Source: Thermoguttaceae bacterium (GTDB lineage: Bacteria > Planctomycetota > Planctomycetia > Pirellulales > Thermoguttaceae). Taken from it: a stretch of 43,252 nt of DNA. The stretch lies in contig JAFTCU010000313.1 in the NCBI GenBank assembly GCA_017454585.1, positions 1-43,252 on the forward strand, written 5' to 3'. This document shows positions 25,025 through 32,888 of this stretch, piece by piece. Made by a program: the position numbers and the translations under genes. The notes under the pieces were generated by a model that did no database searches, had not been told where the DNA came from, and saw only the letters and a list, made by a program, of their open reading frames with translations. Each line of letters opens with the position of its first letter. Position 1 is the first letter of the stretch.

Positions 25025-26587
25025 TTAATGTTTATTTTTCTGGACATCCTTAACCTCTGCCCATCTTTTCAGCGCTCTCTCGAACGCGCGGTACTTCGGC
25101 GAATCCTCAGGCTTTTCGTCGGCCCAACGGAAAAGCCCCCAGGAGCCCCATTTGCTCCAGTTGCCCGTTGAGGAGAAGTGGCACATCAGGCCGCCGCCTA
25201 CGTCTTCCCACGCCTGGAAGTACGCGTCGTACAGTTTCCCCATCCGCTCGGATGCGTTGGCCTCGAGGCAAATGGCGTTTAGCTCCTCGCGGTCGTTCGC
25301 CCCCCAAAGCCCCACCAGATGCTGGCCGGCTTCGTAGCAGACGAGGTCCAGGCCGTACTGGTCCGCCAGTTCTTTCTGCTTTTTCATCCACTCGATCGAC
25401 TGGGGGAGCGCCTGCTTTTCGAGGTGATCCAACGCACCCTCAACACCGCCGCGGATGAATTCGTCCGCGTACTCTTTCGGGATGCAATTCATAAAATACG
25501 GCGCAATCGCCAGTGCGTCCGTCACTTCCGAGGCGTTTGAGTTTTTCAGAAGCTGCTCGGAAACATACGGGTTGGCCGCCTGTGTCGCGAGGACTCTCAC
25601 CAGACGGTCCGTCCCGCCAAAGACCTCCTCGAAAATCTTGAAAATCTCCCGCGACCGTTGAGAAGTCCACGCCCAACCGCGGACCCACGGCTGCTCGTCG
25701 GGAAGAAGCGCTTTCCCTTGCTCCTGCGCGTAACGGCACTGCTCGAACTGGCCGTTCCAGACCTCGTTCGAGTACTCGACGTAAACTTTCAGGTTCGGGT
25801 TCAGACACTTTTTGATTTTCTGGGCCATTTTACGTACAAAATCATCGTCGGCCAGGTGTGGGACGCAAAACCACGGATTCGCGTCCAGCCGGTTCGCCAG
25901 ATCGCAGAGAAGTTCGAACGGAACGCCCTTTTCGGAGAAGGTCGCATCGCCCACGCGGGGACGGTCGGACCATTTTTCCAGTTTCGAGCCGTTCGTGTGC
26001 TGAAGGTCCATGAACCTAATCGTGTGTACCCCACGCCAGCGGCCGAGAAATTCCGGGTTCCAGACGCCCGACGGCTGGGTTTCCGGCTGGTCCAGTCCCG
26101 GCATAAAGACCTGAACGTCCCGGATGTAATCGGCCGGATCAGTCTCGCGGATCTGCACCCAGAACGCGCCGTGCTGACTGTCCACCCGGATCTGAATTTC
26201 GCCGGGTTTCTCACTGACGGCCTGAGCATTCATGAACGTCAACTTCCCTTTTCCACGATACCGGACCGTATAAATGCCGGACGGGTAGTGTCCGCCGTCG
26301 ATGGTGCAAAGGGGCGTTTCGGCAAAGCATTCCGGCTCGAGGCGACGCACCCAGCCGTGCTCGTCCAGATCGAGTTCCGGCCCTTTCCCCCAGTCCTCGC
26401 CCTGACGCTGGCTGACCCATTTTCGGGATTCCATGAAGACGTTCGCGAAAGGCAGTTCCGTGCTCCAGTCCGCCGGCCCGCCGAAGTTGATCCCCATCGC
26501 GGGTTTCGCCTCCGCCCAATCGGACGTGGAAAAGACAAACGCCAGAAGCAGGAAAAACGAGTACATGAAAGGAATAGTTCTGTTCAT
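25025..26587 (-). CDS. Exported clan GH-A-like glycoside hydrolase
   Basis: 520 residues from the ATG at 26587, which has GGAGAA upstream and gives a Sec signal peptide (MNRTIPFMYSFFLLLAFVFSTSDWAEA). The first 200 residues look like a beta-rich accessory domain (GIYTVRYRGKGKLTFMN, FWVQIRETDPADYIRDVQVF). The later part is a TIM barrel with LKVYVEYSNEVWNGQF (E285/E281-like acid region) and, near residue 419, DLVCYEAGQHL. The spacing of these two Glu-bearing strands suits the acid/base and nucleophile at strands 4 and 7 of clan GH-A enzymes. The phrase YSNEVWN is frequent in uncharacterised planctomycete-type hydrolases. I cannot give a numbered family. It converges on the CoA-transferase gene with 83 bases between stops and no clear terminator. 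Confidence 0.7.
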   Translation of the reverse strand: MNRTIPFMYSFFLLLAFVFSTSDWAEAKPAMGINFGGPADWSTELPFANVFMESRKWVSQRQGEDWGKGPELDLDEHGWVRRLEPECFAETPLCTIDGGHYPSGIYTVRYRGKGKLTFMNAQAVSEKPGEIQIRVDSQHGAFWVQIRETDPADYIRDVQVFMPGLDQPETQPSGVWNPEFLGRWRGVHTIRFMDLQHTNGSKLEKWSDRPRVGDATFSEKGVPFELLCDLANRLDANPWFCVPHLADDDFVRKMAQKIKKCLNPNLKVYVEYSNEVWNGQFEQCRYAQEQGKALLPDEQPWVRGWAWTSQRSREIFKIFEEVFGGTDRLVRVLATQAANPYVSEQLLKNSNASEVTDALAIAPYFMNCIPKEYADEFIRGGVEGALDHLEKQALPQSIEWMKKQKELADQYGLDLVCYEAGQHLVGLWGANDREELNAICLEANASERMGKLYDAYFQAWEDVGGGLMCHFSSTGNWSKWGSWGLFRWADEKPEDSPKYRAFERALKRWAEVKDVQKNKH

Positions 26588-26649
26588 GGTTTTCTCCAAT
26601 CTTTTTTTCAGGAATAAATCATTCAGAGTACTTTTCTGACACAACATTC

Positions 26650-26678
26650 AGTTTAATCTGCCAGAACGGTTTTGTCAA
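26650..26678 (-). promoter_or_regulatory. Promoter of the GH-A-like hydrolase gene
   Basis: Minus strand: consensus TTGACA at 26678-26673, 17-base spacer, TAAACT at 26655-26650. Confidence 0.7.
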
Positions 26679-26833
26679 GTGGGGAGAGTGGAATATTTTT
26701 CCCTGTTTGTTCTGATTCTCGCTGAAAGGGAGAAGATTTGTCTAAATGCAAGACTGCCGCCCTGCAAAATCACCCTGAAGAAACCTGGGTTTGGTCCGGG
26801 CGGCACTGCTGTGGAAATTATTTCGATAAACGC

Positions 26834-27649
26834 TTATTTTTTGGGGGTTATCGTTGCTAATGCAGTTTTCAAAACGGGAGCGAAAAGTCCCAAAACCATT
26901 ATCGCAAATACAGTAACAAGGCTCCACGTAATGTAACTCAAAGTTTTCGCGACGTTTTTGGTAACTTCCGGGCCGTGTTTTTCAAGAGCAGTTTCCATTC
27001 CATCGCTCACTTTGTACGCGGAAGTGATGGCTGCTGCGGAAAGCCCAGTAGCTACAACTATTTTCCAGTCGATTTTACTGAGAAATTTCGCTCCATTTTT
27101 CGATTTTTGGTAAGTGTTCAAAAGAAGCTCTCGGGTTGCGGGGGAATCTGCGTTTTGGGCTCCGCAAACCAGTCTGGAAATATCATCCGCCGGAGCTTTT
27201 GTCAGGGCACGAACACCATCGTCGCCGTAATGCTCTGCGATTTTCAGCGTCATGCCTGGTACACGAGCTTCAAGTTCCGCCACTTCCGGTCCGATTCTGC
27301 GGGCAATCGGGAGAAGATCGTCCGCGTGGAGCGCCAGCGATCGGGCCGCTTGGGGCGAATGAGCGCACAAACGCCAAAAATCGTCTCCATGTTTGGCTCC
27401 CTGTTCGAGAGTTTCCAAGCCACCGATCCTCATAACTCTCAAAATGTCATCACCGTGTGAGGCAATGGCTTTCTTCATGGCTATTTCCGCGGCTTCTTTT
27501 GAAGCTGGGGTCAGGGTTTTCCCACTGACTTTTGCAGCCTGTTCCAAAACTTCCTGAATGACCTTGGAGGTAGGGCTGGCCTGAACTCCCGCGGTGAAAA
27601 CCATAGCGGCTAAAACAAAAATCCCAAGAGTGAAGAACGTATGTTTCAT
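26834..27649 (-). CDS. Membrane protein with HGDD repeats, family unknown
   Basis: 271 residues, not recognised. A signal peptide or anchor covers 1-24 (MKHTFFTLGIFVLAAMVFTAGVQA). Residues 60-150 are helical and repeat a short motif at 20-30 residue spacing: HGDD at 65-68, HGDD at 87-90, HADD at 108-111 and YGDD at 141-144, with a degenerate HG at 225-226. Hydrophobic stretches at about 196-213 and 241-262 are likely membrane spans, the last close to the C-terminus. AAGGAG lies eight bases before the ATG. The base composition is clearly more A+T-rich than in the enzymes on either side. It lies 65 bases downstream of, and on the same strand as, another unfamiliar membrane protein gene and is probably cotranscribed with it. 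Confidence 0.7.
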   Translation of the reverse strand: MKHTFFTLGIFVLAAMVFTAGVQASPTSKVIQEVLEQAAKVSGKTLTPASKEAAEIAMKKAIASHGDDILRVMRIGGLETLEQGAKHGDDFWRLCAHSPQAARSLALHADDLLPIARRIGPEVAELEARVPGMTLKIAEHYGDDGVRALTKAPADDISRLVCGAQNADSPATRELLLNTYQKSKNGAKFLSKIDWKIVVATGLSAAAITSAYKVSDGMETALEKHGPEVTKNVAKTLSYITWSLVTVFAIMVLGLFAPVLKTALATITPKK

Positions 27650-27714
27650 TTTTTTCTCCTTGTGTTTAAGTTTTGGTTCTTATTTGACAAATCACTGTTC
27701 GATCAGAAAACCAC

Positions 27715-28776
27715 TCAAAAAATTCCGTCCGAAACTTCATTCACTAATTCGCGTGTACTCGTCCTGTACTCGTTCAATAGTTTTTGAGCTTGATCCTTGG
27801 CATTTTGATTGATTTCTGATCTATAATTCGTGATGGAATCGTGAAGCTGACCGCTGAGTTTTTCAGGTATTACCTTTATTGCTTGACGAATATCCCAAGC
27901 AGTCCATGCAAGACCCACGACAGCGATTCCACCACCAATGACATCACCAATCGGAAGTGGTCCGTCGGCCGCTGCGCAGATGACTCCTGAGGTCCCACTT
28001 CCCGCCATCTTTGCCACCGTTTTAGCTAAAACCGAAGAGAGTACCTGGTAAGTAGAACGGATGAAGAGAAGTTCCAGCCCAACACCGACCTCAGCGCTAA
28101 TGGTACTTAGAATATTCCGATTTACGGTAGTTTGAATTTCCACCATATCCTCTGCGATTTTCTCAATAGCAGACATGTTGAGAACCTTAAATTCGGGCTT
28201 TTTCAGCTCAGCCGCGATGGAAGCACGAAACTCATTACTATTTTCAGCCAGTTTAATCTCATAGTTTTTCAACAGCTGGTCCACTTCCACTGTACCAGCG
28301 GCACAGTGGTCCAATACTTTGTTAAGGGATTGTTCGATGGCTTCCTGGGCATCTGAGCTGCCAGTGATTTTGTCTTTCGCCATTTTATAACAAAGCTTGT
28401 TGCAGGCTCCAAAACTCGAGAAGTCTTTAACGACCGAGGGGATCGCGTTCTCCGCTGCATCGAAATTCCTGTTGATGATTTCCCGCAGATCGAACTCAAA
28501 ATCGTCAATGATCTCGTTGTTTCTATGCTGGAATTTCCTTTCCTCCTCGATAATTTTTTGACAGATTTTCTCTTCAAGATCGTGTTTCTTCGAAGAGTAA
28601 TCTGTACTCGTGGAGGATTTTCCAGGTGGATTGAATCCCAACGTTTTTTCGATCTCTGGAATATGATTGGCCACATAGGAGATTCCAGCCAGGATCAATA
28701 CCAGGACCATCGCCATGAGGTACAGCCAGTTGGTTTTCTTCTGTTTCATTTCAGTCTTTTCAATGGATTCGTTCAT
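27715..28776 (-). CDS. Single-anchor membrane protein, family unknown
   Basis: 353 residues from the ATG at 28776, chosen because AAAGGA lies about seven bases upstream; the in-frame ATG at 28782 is too close to that site. A short cytoplasmic N-terminus is followed by one strong membrane span at about 17-37 (WLYLMAMVLVLILAGISYVA), which would put the rest outside the cytoplasm. Residues 65-240 are charged and helical, likely coiled coil (DLEEKICQKIIEEERKF and so on). A small-residue, hydrophobic segment at about 265-295 (ICAAADGPLPIGDVIGGGIAVVGLAWTAWDI) could form a membrane hairpin. The C-terminus is again charged and helical. No enzyme motif is seen. It is followed after 65 bases by the HGDD protein. 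Confidence 0.75.
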   Translation of the reverse strand: MNESIEKTEMKQKKTNWLYLMAMVLVLILAGISYVANHIPEIEKTLGFNPPGKSSTSTDYSSKKHDLEEKICQKIIEEERKFQHRNNEIIDDFEFDLREIINRNFDAAENAIPSVVKDFSSFGACNKLCYKMAKDKITGSSDAQEAIEQSLNKVLDHCAAGTVEVDQLLKNYEIKLAENSNEFRASIAAELKKPEFKVLNMSAIEKIAEDMVEIQTTVNRNILSTISAEVGVGLELLFIRSTYQVLSSVLAKTVAKMAGSGTSGVICAAADGPLPIGDVIGGGIAVVGLAWTAWDIRQAIKVIPEKLSGQLHDSITNYRSEINQNAKDQAQKLLNEYRTSTRELVNEVSDGIF

Positions 28777-28814
28777 TATCATTCCTTTCAGTTTTAAGCA
28801 GGTTCTTTTTTGAC

Positions 28815-28840
28815 CCTCTATAGAATATAACGAATAAGTG
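28815..28840 (-). promoter_or_regulatory. Shared upstream motif A (TCTATAGAGG type)
   Basis: Minus strand reads CACTTATTCGTTATATTCTA then TAGAGG, 38 bases from the end of TAGAGG to the ATG at 28776. Motif B at 30983-31008 has the same CGTTAT-3-TCTATAGAGG-2-CAAAAAA arrangement 36 bases before the next gene. Confidence 0.6.
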
Positions 28841-28968
28841 AGATTATTTCTCAAAAATTCTTTAAGATTTCCAAATCAAACACAAACAGGAAGCAACTTT
28901 ACCGATGATTAATTTTAATCAACTGTCTCATTATAGACTTACTAAAATTGGTTTAAAGAAGCAAAAGT

Positions 28969-29013
28969 CCCCGACTCGTGCCATAAATTTTGAGCTTAAA
29001 CACGAAATCGGGG
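28969..29013 (-). terminator. Terminator after the NYN/DUF2325 gene
   Basis: CCCCGA and TCGTG at 28969-28980 pair with CACGA and TCGGGG at 29001-29013, interrupted by a small internal loop. On the minus strand the stem is followed by ACTTTTGCTTCTTT. It begins 23 bases after the stop codon, so the gene upstream seems to be a separate unit from the two membrane genes. Confidence 0.6.
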
Positions 29014-29035
29014 AATAACGATTATCTGGAAAACA

Positions 29036-30946
29036 TCAACCTTCGATATACTGTTCAACGATCTCCTTCGCTGCAGCGATCGGGTTGGTCGTGTGAATAC
29101 GGAAGAACGGTTTACCGCCTTTACTCGCCAAGGCTCCAAGTTCCTGAGAGTGTTTATGGCTCGAAAGCTGAATCAGAACCATAAAAGCGCAAACATGCGG
29201 ATTACGCAGATACGGTTGGTATCTGTCCAGCGAGTCGCCATGGGAAGTCTCTTCCCACTCCACCTCACAGCCAAAAGCATCCTCAAAATTCTTCTTCTGT
29301 TCCGGTTTCGGAATCCCCCCGATCACCACCAGAGTCTGATCCTGAAAGTGTTTGCGAACGGTTTGCACGTTAGGATCGGAATGGTATTTGTTTTCCAATT
29401 GAGAAGGCGTGTATTTTGACATCTCATTGGCTGTTGACTTGTATTCGATCTCAGACCGAATTCTATAAAAATCGTCGTTGTACTCGGATTCTTCAGGAAA
29501 TTTATTCAGGATAGGACGAAACAGGTTGCAGATGAAATCATCGTCAGGTTTGCAGCCGAAATAAGTAAACAGCTGATGAACATCATCCATGACAAGACCG
29601 AAAATTTCGGAGTAATTTTCAGGATGACGAGTCATTTTTTGGACATTGGATTCGAGACGTTTCTTCACTTGGCTTTCACTGATTCGGTCAGCGTAAACCC
29701 TGTTCAGGTTCTCAAGTTCATTCCCGATTCTTCCAATCTCACTGGAAGGCCAAGGATTTTTTCTCCGTGAGTTCATATCGAGCCGACTCTGATTACGATT
29801 CGTTTTGACTTCACTATTGATGAATTCAAAACAGGAATTGTAAATTTCATCTCCTTGATTCCCAAGCAGACGGTAATACATTCCAAGCAGGCGCAAAACA
29901 CAATTTCCACAAGAGACGATTGGAGTAGCAAGATTAGGGGCAATTGGAGTTTCCGAAAGTACCCGACCAAGCCAATCATAAGCGATTTTCAAATGACTGA
30001 AAATCTGGCTCATCAAATCCAAAGAGGAAAATTTTGTCTGGGCTGCAATCATCCTGAGCTGCACAGGGGTTTCGGCACTTTCCGGGTTTGCCAAATGCTC
30101 TTTCTGCAGGGCGCATTCTTCGATCGCGTCATTCAGTTTATTAACGATTCGGGTCGCTTTATCATAAATACGTACATCATAACTGGGCTCTGTGACTACG
30201 CGGATCGGGACTTTACGCTGTGCCTTGGTAATCACATTGGTTTTCGCTGGTTGACACCATGCCAGACGGGCTAAAACCTCATCTGTGGTAAGTTTCTCTT
30301 CAACCGTTTCTTCCTCGGCTTCAACCACTTCTTCTTCGGGTTCAGAATCCTTGACTTCTTCCGTTTCTGGAGCGTTAAGCGAAACATCGGTCTGGTTTTC
30401 TTCCGGCTTTTCAGTCCTGACAGCCTCAACGTTTTCTTCCAGGTCCACCGGCAATGTGGCTTCATCATCAGCTTTCTCGAGTTCTTCCGGGCTGGCCGAA
30501 ATGTTTATCCAGTTCTCAACCAAAGAATCGAATCCAGCAGGCATCGGCTCATCGATCGCGATGACATTGACAATGACCCCGGTTTCCTTTAGACACTTCA
30601 GAAGTTCTGGAAAGTCACTTTTCCCACGTGAAATGAGGACTGATTTTCTGCCCCCGGGAGGTGTTGGCAGATTCAGGATTTCCATCATCAAACGGAGCTC
30701 TTCGTCCTGGACGGGAATCACACTGAACCCGTTCCGAAGGACTTCCGGGGCAATCTCCGCCTTTTCCACAGGTAGAAGAAATTTCTTCTGCGCCAAAAGA
30801 TTTTGAGGTTGGGAAAGAATTTCCTTCAAAACATTCCAAAGATACTGACTCCGCCAGGATTCCAGTCCTTTCTTGCAGGCTTCCGCAAAGAAATGAGACG
30901 TGGCGACACAAAGGTTGATCGGAAATTGGAAATGAATTTTAGCCAT
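29036..30946 (-). CDS. Cytoplasmic protein with NYN/PIN-like N-terminus and DUF2325-like C-terminus
   Basis: 636 residues, no signal peptide. Residues 100-148 (KSVLISRGKSDFPELLKCLK then VIVNVIAID and FDSLVENWINI) resemble the second half of NYN/LabA PIN-like nuclease domains, whose usual SGDSDF motif appears here as SRGKSDF. Residues 154-225 are an acidic low-complexity linker (many Glu, Val and Thr). Residues 240-520 are helical with no recognised motif. Residues 525-634 resemble DUF2325: TLVVIGG, then GCEVEWEETSHGD, VCAFMVLIQLSSHKHSQELGALA and GGKPFFRIHTTNP match its alternating strand-helix pattern and conserved His/Ser positions. Function is unknown; RNA-related or signalling roles are guesses. 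AAGGAG lies upstream of the ATG. It has its own terminator. Confidence 0.7.
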   Translation of the reverse strand: MAKIHFQFPINLCVATSHFFAEACKKGLESWRSQYLWNVLKEILSQPQNLLAQKKFLLPVEKAEIAPEVLRNGFSVIPVQDEELRLMMEILNLPTPPGGRKSVLISRGKSDFPELLKCLKETGVIVNVIAIDEPMPAGFDSLVENWINISASPEELEKADDEATLPVDLEENVEAVRTEKPEENQTDVSLNAPETEEVKDSEPEEEVVEAEEETVEEKLTTDEVLARLAWCQPAKTNVITKAQRKVPIRVVTEPSYDVRIYDKATRIVNKLNDAIEECALQKEHLANPESAETPVQLRMIAAQTKFSSLDLMSQIFSHLKIAYDWLGRVLSETPIAPNLATPIVSCGNCVLRLLGMYYRLLGNQGDEIYNSCFEFINSEVKTNRNQSRLDMNSRRKNPWPSSEIGRIGNELENLNRVYADRISESQVKKRLESNVQKMTRHPENYSEIFGLVMDDVHQLFTYFGCKPDDDFICNLFRPILNKFPEESEYNDDFYRIRSEIEYKSTANEMSKYTPSQLENKYHSDPNVQTVRKHFQDQTLVVIGGIPKPEQKKNFEDAFGCEVEWEETSHGDSLDRYQPYLRNPHVCAFMVLIQLSSHKHSQELGALASKGGKPFFRIHTTNPIAAAKEIVEQYIEG

Positions 30947-30982
30947 AGTTTTCTCCTTGTTTGAATGATTATGTTTTTTTGT

Positions 30983-31008
30983 CCTCTATAGACAATAACG
31001 ATTAAACG
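30983..31008 (-). promoter_or_regulatory. Shared upstream motif B (TCTATAGAGG type)
   Basis: Minus strand reads ACGTTTAATCGTTATTGTCT then ATAGAGG, 36 bases from the end of the motif to the ATG at 30946. It matches motif A at most positions, including an upstream A-rich block (GGGAAAAAA versus GAGAAATAA). It does not fit the TTGACA/TATAAT pattern of the neighbouring genes. Confidence 0.6.
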
Positions 31009-31245
31009 TCACTTTTTTCCCAAAAAAAACTGAAAATTTTCTGGATATACCCCTTTTTTGCGACACTTGTCATTCAGAGAAATACCGGATTGGCTCCAAA
31101 AAGAATTTCAATGTTTTAAAGAGAAAGATTTACTAAAGAATAACCGTTCATCCGTAATTGTGTACCTGAAAGACAACCAGAGCAAGACATTCTCGATACC
31201 AGGTAACCGACCTGTCAAGAAAGAAAATACACAATTATTGATAAA

Positions 31246-31267
31246 GGGAATTGAAAGAACAATTCCC
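31246..31267 (-). terminator. Terminator after the GH5 gene
   Basis: GGGAATTG at 31246-31253 and CAATTCCC at 31260-31267 form a perfect 8-bp stem with a 6-base loop. On the minus strand TTTAT follows. It is about 50 bases after the GH5 stop codon. Confidence 0.6.
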
Positions 31268-31319
31268 TCCATCGTGTGGCTCAAAAAATGTTTCAAAACT
31301 GTCTGGTTTAATTTCTTCC

Positions 31320-32888
31320 TTACCGCAGTTTTTTTGTCTCGAAATGTTTTCCGGCTAAAGCCTGTTTGACAAATACACCCCAGAATTCTGTGGGCGTGTA
31401 TTCCCAGTCCTTGATCACGTTCGGCCCGCAAGTCGGGTGAAAGCTGAACGCAGTCCAGTTAAGCCGGTAGTGCTGGATCACCCCTAACATATCCTCAGGC
31501 CAGGGGCTTCCAACGCCTACCACTTCTTTTTGAGCGCTTTTGGGAATGAAGCTGAAATCGTCCCATGAACGCAGATTTCCCACCTCGCCGATGATGATCG
31601 GGTACTTTTCCGCTGCGTCAAGAAACGCCTTCTGCCAGCCAGTTTTCCAGGGGTAAATATGGGAGGAATAAATGACACCCCTTCCTGATTTCGTATCTTT
31701 CAGGACGAATTCACCGCTGGCCACGCCGGACAAGTCGTAGCTCCAATCCAAACCGCCCGCAATGACCGGATTGTTCGCCCCGGTTTGACGTACGACGTCG
31801 AGCAATTCCTGCATGGATGATCGCCATGCCTCCCAGCCGAGATCGTGCGGCTCATTGAAAAGCTCGAAAATCACGGCCGGATGATTTTTGTACCGAACTG
31901 CCGCATCAGCCCAAAACTTCTGATGTTCTTCTTTGGGCGTTCCGAACCGGTGCAGGTCGAGGACCAGATAGGCTTTCTTTTCGGCACAAAGCGCGACGAT
32001 ACGGTCCACGAGCTGACGATATTTTTCCCCGCCGTCGTTCTGCCATTTGTTCAGGCCGAACCAGAATTCCTCTTTGACGGGAAGCCGGACGACGTTCGCG
32101 TTCCAGTCGTTCAGAGCAACCTCGACACTTTGCTCTACGTGCTCACCGCCGGCACTCCATTCCAGAGAATCGACGCAAAGCCCCTGCAGCCAAACCTCTT
32201 TGCCTTTTCGGTTGACGATCCGGTTCCTCTTGACGAGAATCGGTTCCGACAAACCCGTCAGGTCTCCCGGCGTCTGGACGGTTGACGGCTTCGCCCTGGT
32301 TTTCGGTTTCACCTTCTTTTCCGGCGGAACCTGATCGGTCTGTGTGACCTGAATCGCGGCGAAATCCATCGTTCCTGTCTGTGCCTGCAGGAAATACGGC
32401 ATCAGCTCGACATACTGCGCCTCTTCGGGCACGGCAATGATATACTCAACGTTCTGCCAGCCGTCGGACGTTCCTTTGAACGTTGGAACGTGCGGAGTCG
32501 GCTGGAGGGTTTGCCCATCGGACGATTTGAAGTTCATAATCAATCGGCCGTCGTTCCAGTTCTGCGCTCCGGACCGCACATCCGTATAGCGGACTTTGAG
32601 CTGAACTTTCAGTGCTTTGGGCGGATTCTTCGGCAAGTACATGCGGCGATAGACCATCACATGTGATCGTGGTTCTTTCACGGTCAGGCGCAAAATCGGA
32701 ACGTCTTTTCCATCAATCTTTTCGGTTAGAACCGAGGTCGTTTCATTGTTCACGCCCCAGTCCGAGGCGAGCTGTGACTGGGTTATTTGGGAAAAATCGC
32801 CGTGTGGCAATTCCGTCTCCGCGTACGAAACTGCCGTGAACAAAAAAATCATCAATACACAAACAAATCGATATTTCACCACGGTCAT
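31320..32888 (-). CDS. Secreted GH5-family cellulase/endoglucanase
   Basis: 522 residues from the ATG at 32888, which shares a base with the upstream stop (TAATG), with AGGAG inside the last codons of that gene. A signal peptide ends near AVSYA. Residues about 25-185 look like a carbohydrate-binding beta-sandwich (LPHGDFSQITQ, SHVMVYRRMYLP, YVELMPYFLQAQTGTMDFAAIQV). A Lys/Pro linker follows, then a GH5 barrel starting RIVNRKGKEVWLQGLCVDSLEW. The catalytic acid/base is in FELFNEPHD (about E346) and the nucleophile in YPIIIGEVGN (about E435). VLDLHRFG and HPTCGPNVIKDWEY fit the substrate-binding loops. It hydrolyses beta-1,4-glucan or a related polymer outside the cell; the exact specificity is not readable. 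Confidence 0.88.
   Translation of the reverse strand: MTVVKYRFVCVLMIFLFTAVSYAETELPHGDFSQITQSQLASDWGVNNETTSVLTEKIDGKDVPILRLTVKEPRSHVMVYRRMYLPKNPPKALKVQLKVRYTDVRSGAQNWNDGRLIMNFKSSDGQTLQPTPHVPTFKGTSDGWQNVEYIIAVPEEAQYVELMPYFLQAQTGTMDFAAIQVTQTDQVPPEKKVKPKTRAKPSTVQTPGDLTGLSEPILVKRNRIVNRKGKEVWLQGLCVDSLEWSAGGEHVEQSVEVALNDWNANVVRLPVKEEFWFGLNKWQNDGGEKYRQLVDRIVALCAEKKAYLVLDLHRFGTPKEEHQKFWADAAVRYKNHPAVIFELFNEPHDLGWEAWRSSMQELLDVVRQTGANNPVIAGGLDWSYDLSGVASGEFVLKDTKSGRGVIYSSHIYPWKTGWQKAFLDAAEKYPIIIGEVGNLRSWDDFSFIPKSAQKEVVGVGSPWPEDMLGVIQHYRLNWTAFSFHPTCGPNVIKDWEYTPTEFWGVFVKQALAGKHFETKKLR

Larger units (their letters stand above)
28777..29035. other. Intergenic region between island genes
   Basis: Contains motif A (28815-28840) and a terminator (28969-29013). 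On the minus strand TATAAT also occurs at about 28936-28931 with TTTAAA 16 bases before it, a possible second start for the 28776 gene. Confidence 0.45.
30947..31319. other. Intergenic region at the right edge of the island
   Basis: Holds motif B (30983-31008) for the gene at 30946 and a terminator for the GH5 gene (31246-31267). An open frame on the plus strand beginning with TTG at 31058 has no ribosome site and runs through that terminator and into the GH5 gene, so it is not called. No other element was seen. Confidence 0.55.

Noticed and set aside
26756..26804. GCCGCCC/GGGCGGC inverted repeat downstream of the HGDD gene
   Set aside because: The loop is over 30 bases and no T-run follows on the minus strand, so a terminator call is not supported.
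31058..31369. Plus-strand open frame of about 100 codons starting with TTG
   Set aside because: No ribosome site, no family resemblance, runs through the GH5 terminator hairpin and into the antisense of the GH5 gene.
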